DNA of 5,224 nt from NCBI GenBank assembly GCA_017521065.1, contig JAFXEA010000077.1:1-5224 (forward strand). Reading direction: 5' to 3'. This DNA is from Kiritimatiellia bacterium. Its GTDB lineage: Bacteria > Verrucomicrobiota > Kiritimatiellia > RFP12 > UBA1067. Within the stretch, counting starts at the first letter, position 1; each line of letters opens with the position of its first letter. The notes beneath the pieces are model-generated. The model saw nothing but the letters and a program-made list of their open reading frames with translations, had not been told where the DNA came from and made no database searches. The translations under genes were made by a program, and so were the position numbers. This document shows positions 1 to 5,224 of this stretch, one piece after another.

Positions 1-873
1 CTTTCGCTTGCAAGTGCGAGTCCGGAACGGTTGGAAGCTTTTATTGAGCCGATGGGCGAGGATGTGAGACTTTTCGACACTTTCATCTATCATGGATATA
101 TCGCCAATCCGGATCTTTCGTATGAAACAGATGCCGCGCGCAAGGCTGTTATCGCGAAATATGCGCCGCATGCCAAGCTTCGCCAGGGCGAAAACGGAGC
201 ACCCAGCGAATTCCTTTCTTGCTTTGCGCTCAGGTATATACCCTGGAGCGAGCTGAGCCAGGCGAAATACGACCTGCGTCGTGCGCTTGGGGATCTGTGC
301 CATGATGTCGAGTCCGGACTTTTCTGTATCGTGGACATAAACTATGCTCCGCCGACGTACCCGGTGAAGTTCTGCAACCGCAAGGGATATCTGCGGCTCA
401 ATTCCAAGAACGATATCATTCAAGTGAAACGTGCCTACTATGCGATTCAGAACATGATGTCGGTGTTCAATTCAAAGCTTACCCGCATCCCGGAAAAGAA
501 AATCTCAATAACAGATCCTTCAATCGCTCTCTTTGAGTACCAAACGCGCAAGGGCGAGCCGCTTTTCGTATTCTGGGAAAAAGGCAGGATGATCTGCAAG
601 AGAAGAAAAGGTGGAACTGTAGTAGAATATGATGCCGTAATCGATGCTGAATCTGGACGTCCCAGTGATTCTCTGACAACACGTGAAGTGATTTTCGAAT
701 GGGGTGGCAGACTTCTCAAAGATCCGGTATGGGTCGATCTTATCACTGGCTGGGTATATGAAATTCCTTTGGAAAATCAGATTCAGCATGCCGACGGCAT
801 TACATTCGTGCGGATACCGGTTTACGATTCGCCCTGTTTCGTGACTGAACGTGCGGCGCTGGATCTGCTATAG
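1..873 (+). CDS. C-terminal part of a glycoside-hydrolase-like protein (5' partial)
   Basis: The frame is open from base 1 (it reads LSLASASPER before the TTG at 31), so the gene starts outside the window and 31 is not a real start. 290 residues are visible. The first half looks like the last strands of a TIM-barrel hydrolase. RQGENGAPSE (nt 181-210) has a strand-end Glu at 190-192 that could be the nucleophile of a retaining enzyme. It is followed by PWSELSQAKYDLRR (nt 241-282), a helix-like stretch, and by a final strand-like FCIVDINY. KGYLRLNS and AYYAIQNMMSVF then resemble the linker after the barrel in many bacterial hydrolases. The rest is beta-rich (LFVFWEKG, DLITGWVYEIP, IPVYDSPCFV), consistent with a C-terminal beta-sandwich. 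This resembles uncharacterised hydrolases of Planctomycetes and Lentisphaerae by recall only; no family number or substrate is assigned. It ends 16 bp before the next gene, suggesting co-transcription. Its middle (about 600-660) is visibly more AT-rich than the downstream genes. Confidence 0.7.
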   Translation, partial: LSLASASPERLEAFIEPMGEDVRLFDTFIYHGYIANPDLSYETDAARKAVIAKYAPHAKLRQGENGAPSEFLSCFALRYIPWSELSQAKYDLRRALGDLCHDVESGLFCIVDINYAPPTYPVKFCNRKGYLRLNSKNDIIQVKRAYYAIQNMMSVFNSKLTRIPEKKISITDPSIALFEYQTRKGEPLFVFWEKGRMICKRRKGGTVVEYDAVIDAESGRPSDSLTTREVIFEWGGRLLKDPVWVDLITGWVYEIPLENQIQHADGITFVRIPVYDSPCFVTERAALDLL

Positions 874-879
874 GATAGC

Positions 880-884
880 GGAGA
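880..884 (+). promoter_or_regulatory. Ribosome binding site deciding the start at 890
   Basis: GGAGA lies 5 nt before ATG 890. The competing in-frame GTG at 851 would overlap the upstream gene by 23 bp and add a non-signal-like N-terminus. The later in-frame ATGs at 905 and 932 have a poorly spaced or weak site. Confidence 0.6.
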
Positions 885-889
885 ATAAT

Positions 890-2032
890 ATGAATTTCTG
901 GGGAATGCGTAACGGCAGGATCCTGGCAGCAATGTCGAGTCGCCGGTCTCTTCTTTACAAATTGCACCGGGTAGTGACTTTCTCCTGTCTCGTTGGGGTG
1001 TTGACCTCCTTGGCGGCGTACGGCGAGGGCGTAACGCGAGCCGAGAGCAACATTCCCTGGTGCTGTGACATCTATACGAACGGCAAGCTCCGCAAGGACG
1101 CGTCCCTAAAGAAGGTCGAAGCGCATGGTTTGAGTTGTATCCCTGACGTCAGAATTCTGAAGGGCGACGATCGTACGGCCTATCGGGATCCAGCCGTTTG
1201 GTACGAGAACGGGACGTTCCATCTCTTCTTCACGCTCGTGGAGACAGAGTCTGATAAGTCGGTGTTCAGCTATGTGGCGATGGTCGAGTCGCAGGATCTC
1301 GTGCACTGGACGACGCCACGCAAGCTCACGCTGCGGGACGGCATGAAGGACTATTCCAGCCCGGGGAACGTCGTTGCGGACGGTGCGGATCGTATTCTGT
1401 GCTTCCAGAGCTATCCGCGCCCCGGGAATCGCGATGACGGTGTTGTCCGTTATGCCAACCAGACGGCCAGACTTTTCACCATGCGATCGCGTGACTTGCG
1501 GAGTTGGAGTGCGCCCCGGCTCATCAAGGTCAAGGGTCCTGCGGTCACGGAACAGGACATGGGGCGGATGATCGATCCGTACCTGCTTCGGGACCGGCAG
1601 GGCTCGTGGTGGTGCTTCTACAAGCAGAGAGGCGCCAGCATCGCCCGTTCGGACGACTTGGAGAACTGGACGCCAGTCGGACGGACAGATGCTGGCGAGA
1701 ACGTGTGTGTGCTCGAGACGGACGGACGGTACGTAATGTTCCATTCTCCACGGAACGGGATCGGACGGAAAACGTCGACGGACCTTTTGCACTGGACGGA
1801 CGAGCCGGGCCTCATTACGTTGGGTCAGAAGGAGTGGTCGTGGGCGGCGGGACGACTGACGGCTGGAGCCGTTCTTGACGGGCGTAAGATTCCAGGTGTC
1901 GGAAAGTATCTTCTCTTTTTCCATGGATCAGGTCCCCGCCGCGAATCGGAAGGGGATTTCGACCGGAACGCCTCGATTGGTTTGGCTTGGTCAGACGACC
2001 TGGAGAACTGGAGCTGGCCGGGGTGTCGGTGA
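890..2032 (+). CDS. Secreted five-bladed beta-propeller glycoside hydrolase (GH43/GH32/GH117-like)
   Basis: Predicted 380-residue secreted carbohydrate-active enzyme. The N-terminus has basic residues followed by a hydrophobic stretch (VVTFSCLVGVLTSLAA, about residues 28-43), read as a signal peptide with a rather long n-region; ATG 932 would give a more usual one but has a weak ribosome site. The mature part shows a propeller pattern. Five S-x-D-L-x-x-W motifs occur at residues 134-140, 200-206, 254-260, 296-302 and 368-374, one per expected blade. YRDPAVWYENGTFHLFF puts an Asp at residue 100, in the place of the general base of GH43-type enzymes. A second Asp in MIDPYLL (229) could be the pKa-modulating residue. 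The general acid is less clear; Glu270 in GENVCVLETDGRYVMF is a candidate. Length suits a single catalytic domain with no extra binding module. It ends in SWPGCR immediately after the fifth motif, apparently complete. Family assignment within the propeller clans and the substrate are not determinable here. Confidence 0.78.
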   Translation: MNFWGMRNGRILAAMSSRRSLLYKLHRVVTFSCLVGVLTSLAAYGEGVTRAESNIPWCCDIYTNGKLRKDASLKKVEAHGLSCIPDVRILKGDDRTAYRDPAVWYENGTFHLFFTLVETESDKSVFSYVAMVESQDLVHWTTPRKLTLRDGMKDYSSPGNVVADGADRILCFQSYPRPGNRDDGVVRYANQTARLFTMRSRDLRSWSAPRLIKVKGPAVTEQDMGRMIDPYLLRDRQGSWWCFYKQRGASIARSDDLENWTPVGRTDAGENVCVLETDGRYVMFHSPRNGIGRKTSTDLLHWTDEPGLITLGQKEWSWAAGRLTAGAVLDGRKIPGVGKYLLFFHGSGPRRESEGDFDRNASIGLAWSDDLENWSWPGCR

Positions 2033-2096
2033 GAGAGGCGTAACGATTCAAGATATCTTCGATGCATAGTATCCATCAAATGAAAGGAATAAAAAA
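2033..2096 (+). other. 64 bp intergenic gap before the repeat-protein gene
   Basis: This is the longest gap in the window. It contains a perfect 10-bp palindrome (AAGATATCTT, 2050-2059), an ATGCAT at 2062-2067, and an AT-rich 3' end carrying the ribosome binding site. There is no GC-rich hairpin with a T-run, so no terminator. No convincing -35/-10 pair was seen, though a weak promoter cannot be excluded. Confidence 0.3.
2083..2088 (+). promoter_or_regulatory. Ribosome binding site for the repeat protein
   Basis: AAAGGA followed by an 8-nt A-rich spacer before ATG 2097. This supports 2097 over the alternative in-frame ATG at 2124. Confidence 0.65.
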
Positions 2097-3911
2097 ATGA
2101 CGATTGACAAGGTGTTTGTGGACATGGGGAAGTGTCTGCTTGTTGTCGCAACGAGCATTACGGGTCTGGCGGAAACACTGGGAACGTATTATCTTCATCC
2201 CGATGGCGTGACGCAATGGGTGACCAATTGTACGCACTGGAAGCTAGGGTCGGAATCGGGGGCATCGGCGACCGGACCTGTCGATCCAAATTACGATTAT
2301 ATGTACAACGGTACCAAGCGAATGAAAGGACCTCTGGCGTCATCCGGTTATGCCGCCTACACTTTCAACGGGCATTCGCTGATTCTTGATTGCAATAACG
2401 TGAGAGCTGGTTTTCTGCTTCAGAACGATAATGATCAGACCATTACCTTCGCCAATGAAGGTCTGATCTTCCGCAGAGACGCCTGTCTTGCTAGCTGGAA
2501 CGAAAGCAATGCCGATATCTATGGCAAGATTACGGTCAACAGCGGTGCGCGGATGGGCATCTATGAATCGGGATCGAACGGCAAAGCTTTTACCTTTCAT
2601 GACAAGTTTTATGGTTCGGGCACGGTACATGTCTATTCGCAGCTGGACGCCAGCTCCGCTGCTAACAAATCAAACAAATTCACGGCGAATTTTTCGGAAG
2701 GTGTCCTTTCGGAATTTACAGGAACGATCAAGGCGTCATGGGGACATCTCTATACATCATCGTCATATACCAGCGACGCGCAGGGAATCATCGGTCTCAA
2801 CGGCGGAAATTTTCCGGGCATGGTCGAAGTCGCCGTGGGAGGTGTGCTCAGGAGCGCCGGCATGAACACCATAGGGGGTCTGACGCTGAAGGCCGGTTCT
2901 ACACTTGATTTCGCCGAACTGCCGGCTAACGAGACCGAGCCTACCCTCACGATCTTGAATGCGCTCACGACCGAAGATGTCGTCAAAGTGAAGGCGGCTC
3001 ACGAGACGTTCGAGCAGATTCTTGACGGCGTCGGACAGAGCGAGAATGGAAGGTATGAGGCTAAACGCGGCATCTTGATGCGCGGTCCGGTCGGTACGAC
3101 GCTCGATTCGGGCAAGTTCGTATTTGATGCAGACGTGCTCGGTGATCCAACCGTGCCCAAGAGTCCGGAAATCGACGGGCGGGACATCAAATATGGCGAT
3201 CTGAGGTACTATGTGTCGGGTAGCGGCTTTTCGGATCACAAAAACGGCGCCGGTAATGTCGACGACGACATGACCAACGTCGTCAAATGGTCGGACAGAC
3301 AGGCTCCGGATGATCCGGATACCGGTTATATCATTAATGGTAAATTTCTCCGCAACCCCAACAGATACAGCGAGGGAAGCGAAGCTTATCGCGACATATT
3401 CGCCGGAGGTGCGCTCATCACCAGTGGCACCTGTACGCTCATCGAGCAGGATTCGGGATTTGTCTGCAATGATCTGCGGATCATAAGTGGATCGCTTCTG
3501 GTCAGGGACCTTAGTGCAAACGGATGGGTGGATAAATTCTGGAGCAATGATTTCACCAGCTATGCGGACGACGGAACTGAGCGGTCGGTGGATTGCAGCA
3601 AGGCAGTGTCTTTCGAGGGTAACTACGGAATCGCCTCAGGCTCCACGCTTACGCTAAGCCAGTATGCCCTGACGAATCCGGCATGGGACATGCGGGCGAA
3701 CCTTTACGGTAGCGGAACGATCCAGACCGCTATGGGTTCACAGACTAAAGGCATTGCATACAAGTACGGTTCGTCGGTGTTCCGGTTCAGCGGAGCAACT
3801 CGAAGTTCTATGGGAAGATTCGCGTCAGCTCTTCAGTCTATAACGCAGACTGCCGTACGCATGCCTACTTCACCCGAAAAGAGGCGTTCGGCGGCGGGCG
3901 CGCCAGCATGA
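2097..3911 (+). CDS. Large secreted beta-strand-repeat protein, N-terminal part (frameshifted gene)
   Basis: First 566 residues of a probable surface or secreted protein whose remainder is in the -1 frame. The N-terminus has a hydrophobic stretch, CLLVVATSITGLA (residues 13-25), read as a signal peptide with possible cleavage after GLA. The rest is rich in Gly, Ser, Thr, Asn and Asp with short alternating strands (DIYGKITVNSGARMGIYES, FYGSGTVHVYS, GGLTLKAGSTLDF), as in beta-helix passenger or adhesin-like proteins. No catalytic motif is recognised. Two related units appear in tandem: W48, YNG 70-72, FNG 90-92, YGSGT 172-176 and FTGTI 207-211, matched by W398, NG 414-415, FAGG 435-438, YGSGT 537-541 and FYGKI just beyond the frame break. 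The reading is convincing up to FRFSG (ending 3794). The last 38 residues to the stop at 3909-3911 are out-of-frame, Arg/Ser/Ala-rich and unlike the rest. It could be a structural, adhesive or glycan-binding protein; the function is unknown. Confidence 0.7.
   Translation: MTIDKVFVDMGKCLLVVATSITGLAETLGTYYLHPDGVTQWVTNCTHWKLGSESGASATGPVDPNYDYMYNGTKRMKGPLASSGYAAYTFNGHSLILDCNNVRAGFLLQNDNDQTITFANEGLIFRRDACLASWNESNADIYGKITVNSGARMGIYESGSNGKAFTFHDKFYGSGTVHVYSQLDASSAANKSNKFTANFSEGVLSEFTGTIKASWGHLYTSSSYTSDAQGIIGLNGGNFPGMVEVAVGGVLRSAGMNTIGGLTLKAGSTLDFAELPANETEPTLTILNALTTEDVVKVKAAHETFEQILDGVGQSENGRYEAKRGILMRGPVGTTLDSGKFVFDADVLGDPTVPKSPEIDGRDIKYGDLRYYVSGSGFSDHKNGAGNVDDDMTNVVKWSDRQAPDDPDTGYIINGKFLRNPNRYSEGSEAYRDIFAGGALITSGTCTLIEQDSGFVCNDLRIISGSLLVRDLSANGWVDKFWSNDFTSYADDGTERSVDCSKAVSFEGNYGIASGSTLTLSQYALTNPAWDMRANLYGSGTIQTAMGSQTKGIAYKYGSSVFRFSGATRSSMGRFASALQSITQTAVRMPTSPEKRRSAAGAPA
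2214..2921 (+). repeat. First unit of a tandem protein-level duplication
   Basis: Residues about 40-275 of the repeat protein. Landmarks in order are W48, YNG 70-72, FNGHSLILD 90-98, YGSGT 172-176, KFTANFSEG 194-202, FTGTI 207-211 and GLTLKAGSTLDF 261-272. The similarity to the second unit is diverged and seen only in the protein; I see no nucleotide repeat. Boundaries are approximate. Confidence 0.42.
3789..3800 (+). other. Probable one-base deletion (frameshift site) in the repeat-protein gene
   Basis: Frame 0 makes sense through FRFSG (to 3794). The -1 frame makes sense from 3797 (NSKFYGKIRVSSSVYNA). GGA-GC-AAC reads as GGA-GCN-AAC if one base is restored, giving FSGANSKFYG. The restored distance from YGSGT to F-x-G is 34 residues, against 35 in the first unit. 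There is no homopolymer and no X-XXY-YYZ slippery heptamer, so a mutation or a consensus error is more likely than programmed frameshifting. Confidence 0.75.
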
Positions 3912-4651
3912 CGGTGAACGGATTGCATTTCGACTGCAACACCGTGCTGCATATCCCGTCAAACAGCGTGATCACGGTGGATCAGGTCAATCTCGGCTTT
4001 TATCTTACCGGCAATGCAGAGGCTAAACCTCAAGGCAATCGCGGCTTTGTCGAGTTCGACATCGGCACTAATTCGGTCTTTGCGCTGGAAGAGCAGCTGA
4101 CCTTCAACAATGCTCTCAGGAAGACCGGCCCCGGCACGTTCGCCTTGGGCGGCGCGTTGAAGTTCCAGACCGCCAAAGGCATTTATTCAGACACGCCGGT
4201 TGCAGGCGTTACTGACGGAACCAACTTGCTGACGATTGCGGAAGGCGTGTTCAGGCCGCTTTCATCGACTGCGGTGGACGGTTTGGAGGTGAGATTCGAG
4301 GATGGAGCCGGGCTGGAAATCGAGGCGACGGATGATGTCGCCGACGGCATCGGCCGCTATGGCATGGTCAATAGTTGGTCGACGCCGTTCGTGCTGCCTG
4401 AAGGAGGAATCACGGTGACGGTAACTGATCCGGGGGATAAGCTGAAAAAGCTGCCTAAGGCCTTGCGCAAGGTGGCGATCGCAACGCTGTCTATGGATAA
4501 GGCGCCTGCGTTGCGCGGCAAGATGACCGGTGTGATGGTGTCCGAATTCCCCTACGCCGGCGCAACGATAGAGGAGTCTGACAACGGTGACGGCACCGTC
4601 ACGTTCTATGCCGTTCCGCAGGGGCCTGGGCTGATTTTGGTGATCCAGTGA
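3908..4651 (+). CDS. Large secreted beta-strand-repeat protein, C-terminal part (frameshifted gene)
   Basis: This frame carries the C-terminal third of the protein begun at 2097. ATG 3908 is probably an internal Met: the same frame is sensible upstream to 3797, and no ribosome-binding site precedes 3908. With the missing base restored the full product would be 851 residues. The first part continues the beta-strand pattern. LTFNNALRKTGPGTFALGG (to nt 4153) matches the style of the autotransporter-associated beta-strand repeat, whose core resembles K-T-G-x-G-T-L-x-L-x-G. The last 80 residues or so (VTVTDPGDKLKKLPKALRKVAIATLS, ending GPGLILVIQ) look like a separate small beta domain. No autotransporter beta-barrel, LPXTG, PEP-CTERM or C-terminal transmembrane helix is visible, so anchoring is unknown. 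If the frameshift is real, the native product would lack this domain. Confidence 0.65.
   Translation: MTVNGLHFDCNTVLHIPSNSVITVDQVNLGFYLTGNAEAKPQGNRGFVEFDIGTNSVFALEEQLTFNNALRKTGPGTFALGGALKFQTAKGIYSDTPVAGVTDGTNLLTIAEGVFRPLSSTAVDGLEVRFEDGAGLEIEATDDVADGIGRYGMVNSWSTPFVLPEGGITVTVTDPGDKLKKLPKALRKVAIATLSMDKAPALRGKMTGVMVSEFPYAGATIEESDNGDGTVTFYAVPQGPGLILVIQ
4121..4153 (+). other. Autotransporter-associated beta-strand repeat core (KTGPGTFALGG)
   Basis: A short motif in the -1 frame part of the repeat protein that fits the K-T-G-x-G-T-(hydrophobic)-x-L-x-G pattern of passenger-associated repeats. Only one clear copy is seen, so it shows the protein's style rather than a long array. Confidence 0.5.
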
Positions 4652-4660
4652 TGGCTGGAG

Positions 4661-4666
4661 AAAGGA
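4661..4666 (+). promoter_or_regulatory. Ribosome binding site for the beta-helix protein
   Basis: AAAGGA, 9 nt before ATG 4676, inside the 24-bp gap after the previous stop. It supports 4676 over the ATG at 4651, which overlaps the previous stop in a different frame and soon reaches a stop. Confidence 0.55.
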
Positions 4667-4675
4667 AAAGTGGAA

Positions 4676-5224
4676 ATGAGAAGCGTATTGTTTGGCGTGG
4701 CGGCGGCGGTGTTTGGCGTGAGCATCACCGCCGCAGGTGCGGGCGTGAAGGTATCGGAGCGTTTCGGGTTTTCGGCAGAGGACTCGACGTCGTTTCTGCA
4801 GGCGGCGCTTGATTCGGGTCTGCCCGAGATCGTGATCGACGTGCAGCCGACGCCGTGGGTGTCGCGGCCGCTTTTCGCGCGATCTAACCAGCGGATCGTC
4901 TTCGAGAAGGGTGTGGTTCTGCAGGCGAAGCGCGGCGAGTTCTGGTACAAATCCGACTGCCTGTTCACGATTGGGGATTGCAAGGACGTGACGGTCGTCG
5001 GCAACGGGGCGGTGCTGCGGATGTGGCGCGAGGACTATGTATTCGGCAAGGACAAGCGTGGACGAGACTACCGGCGGGGCGAATGGCGTCATGCACTGGC
5101 GATTCGGGGCTCGCGGCGCGTGATTGTCGACGGCCTGCGGCTGGAGGATTCCGGCGGGGACGGAATCGTCATCTCGAAGGGCAGGAAGACGCACGAGGAA
5201 TCGCGGGAGATCACCATCCGCAAC
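4676..5224 (+). CDS. Secreted right-handed parallel beta-helix protein (pectate-lyase-like), 3' partial
   Basis: 183 codons are open to the last base, so the gene continues beyond the window. MRSVLFGVAAAVFGVSITAAGAG is a clean signal peptide with probable cleavage around residues 20-22. FGFSAEDSTSFLQAALDSG (residues 30-48) resembles the N-terminal cap of pectate-lyase-3-like proteins, where a 'D-ST-lQ-AlD' helix precedes the first coil. Helix-like rungs follow: NQRIVFEKGVVLQAK (71-85), DVTVVGNGAVLRM (104-116), ALAIRGSRRVIVDGLRLEDS (140-159) and GGDGIVIS (160-167). EWRHALAI (136-143) is also typical of this uncharacterised beta-helix group in planctomycete and lentisphaeral genomes, by recall only. 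It could be a polysaccharide lyase, a GH28-like hydrolase or a non-catalytic binder. The catalytic region would lie in the missing part, so no activity is assigned. It follows the repeat protein by 24 bp and is GC-rich (about 63% in 5041-5100). Confidence 0.78.
   Translation, partial: MRSVLFGVAAAVFGVSITAAGAGVKVSERFGFSAEDSTSFLQAALDSGLPEIVIDVQPTPWVSRPLFARSNQRIVFEKGVVLQAKRGEFWYKSDCLFTIGDCKDVTVVGNGAVLRMWREDYVFGKDKRGRDYRRGEWRHALAIRGSRRVIVDGLRLEDSGGDGIVISKGRKTHEESREITIRN

Larger units (their letters stand above)
3273..4327 (+). repeat. Second unit of the tandem duplication (contains the frameshift)
   Basis: The landmarks recur in the same order: W398, NG 414-415, FAGG 435-438, YGSGT 537-541, SVFRFSG, FYGKI after the frame break, and GLEVRFEDGAGLEIE near 4283-4327. 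Offsets from the first unit are 343-365 residues up to the frame break. It is longer than the first unit, mainly because of the segment holding the KTGPGT repeat. Boundaries are approximate. Confidence 0.42.

Noticed and set aside
31..33. TTG at 31 as the start of the first gene
   Set aside because: The frame is open to base 1, there is no ribosome-binding site, and the protein begins in the middle of a hydrolase fold.
1106..1924. 272-codon open frame on the minus strand
   Set aside because: It is the complement of the propeller enzyme, whose five blade motifs and signal peptide firmly fix the plus strand. The product is Arg/Pro-rich and shows no domain.
2050..2059. AAGATATCTT palindrome as an operator
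   Set aside because: A 10-bp AT-rich palindrome is expected by chance at a modest rate, no second copy or clear promoter is near, and no regulator is in the window. It is kept only as a note.
3785..3802. Programmed -1 ribosomal frameshift
   Set aside because: The direction fits, but there is no slippery X-XXY-YYZ heptamer and no evident downstream stem. A one-base deletion explains it more simply.
3905..3911. ATGA overlap suggesting translational coupling of two genes
   Set aside because: There is no ribosome-binding site before 3908, and the same frame is sensible back to 3797. The overlap is a by-product of the frameshift.
4651..4653. ATG overlapping the stop of the repeat protein as the start of the last gene
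   Set aside because: It is in a different frame from the beta-helix protein, codes for an Arg/Gly-rich stretch and reaches a stop after about 65 codons.
4262..5194. 310-codon open frame on the minus strand
   Set aside because: It lies opposite the well-supported beta-helix gene and the end of the repeat protein. Its product is rich in Arg, His, Pro and Gln, as expected from the complement of GC-rich coding DNA, and has no recognisable motif.

Overview
The window is 5.2 kb of densely packed, single-strand (+) coding DNA. It encodes parts of a carbohydrate-degradation and surface-protein cluster. The run is a 5'-truncated glycoside-hydrolase-like protein, then a secreted five-bladed beta-propeller enzyme of the GH43/GH32/GH117 type, then a large secreted beta-strand-repeat protein broken by a frameshift, then a secreted right-handed parallel beta-helix protein cut by the 3' edge. 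No RNA gene, CRISPR array, transposase or convincing terminator is visible.

The mix of TIM-barrel and propeller hydrolases, pectate-lyase-like beta-helices and autotransporter-type repeat proteins without a beta-barrel is typical of the Verrucomicrobiota/Kiritimatiellota/Lentisphaerota assemblage, often seen in gut or rumen metagenomes. That placement is an inference from protein style, not proof.

Layout: 1-873 is the C-terminal part of a hydrolase whose frame is open to the left edge. After 16 bp comes the propeller enzyme (890-2032). After a 64 bp gap comes the repeat protein. Its frame 0 runs 2097-3911 and continues in the -1 frame to 4651; the two halves rejoin near 3792-3800 if one missing base is restored, giving an 851-residue product. 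After 24 bp, a beta-helix protein begins at 4676 and is still open at 5224. The short gaps, shared strand and a purine-rich ribosome-binding site before each visible start suggest an operon.

The last three products have N-terminal hydrophobic segments suggesting export, so the cluster probably acts on an extracellular or periplasmic polysaccharide. The substrate cannot be read from the sequence. The most notable observations are the frameshift in the repeat protein, its tandem two-unit architecture (which independently supports the frameshift), and the five regularly spaced S-x-D-L-x-x-W motifs in the propeller enzyme.
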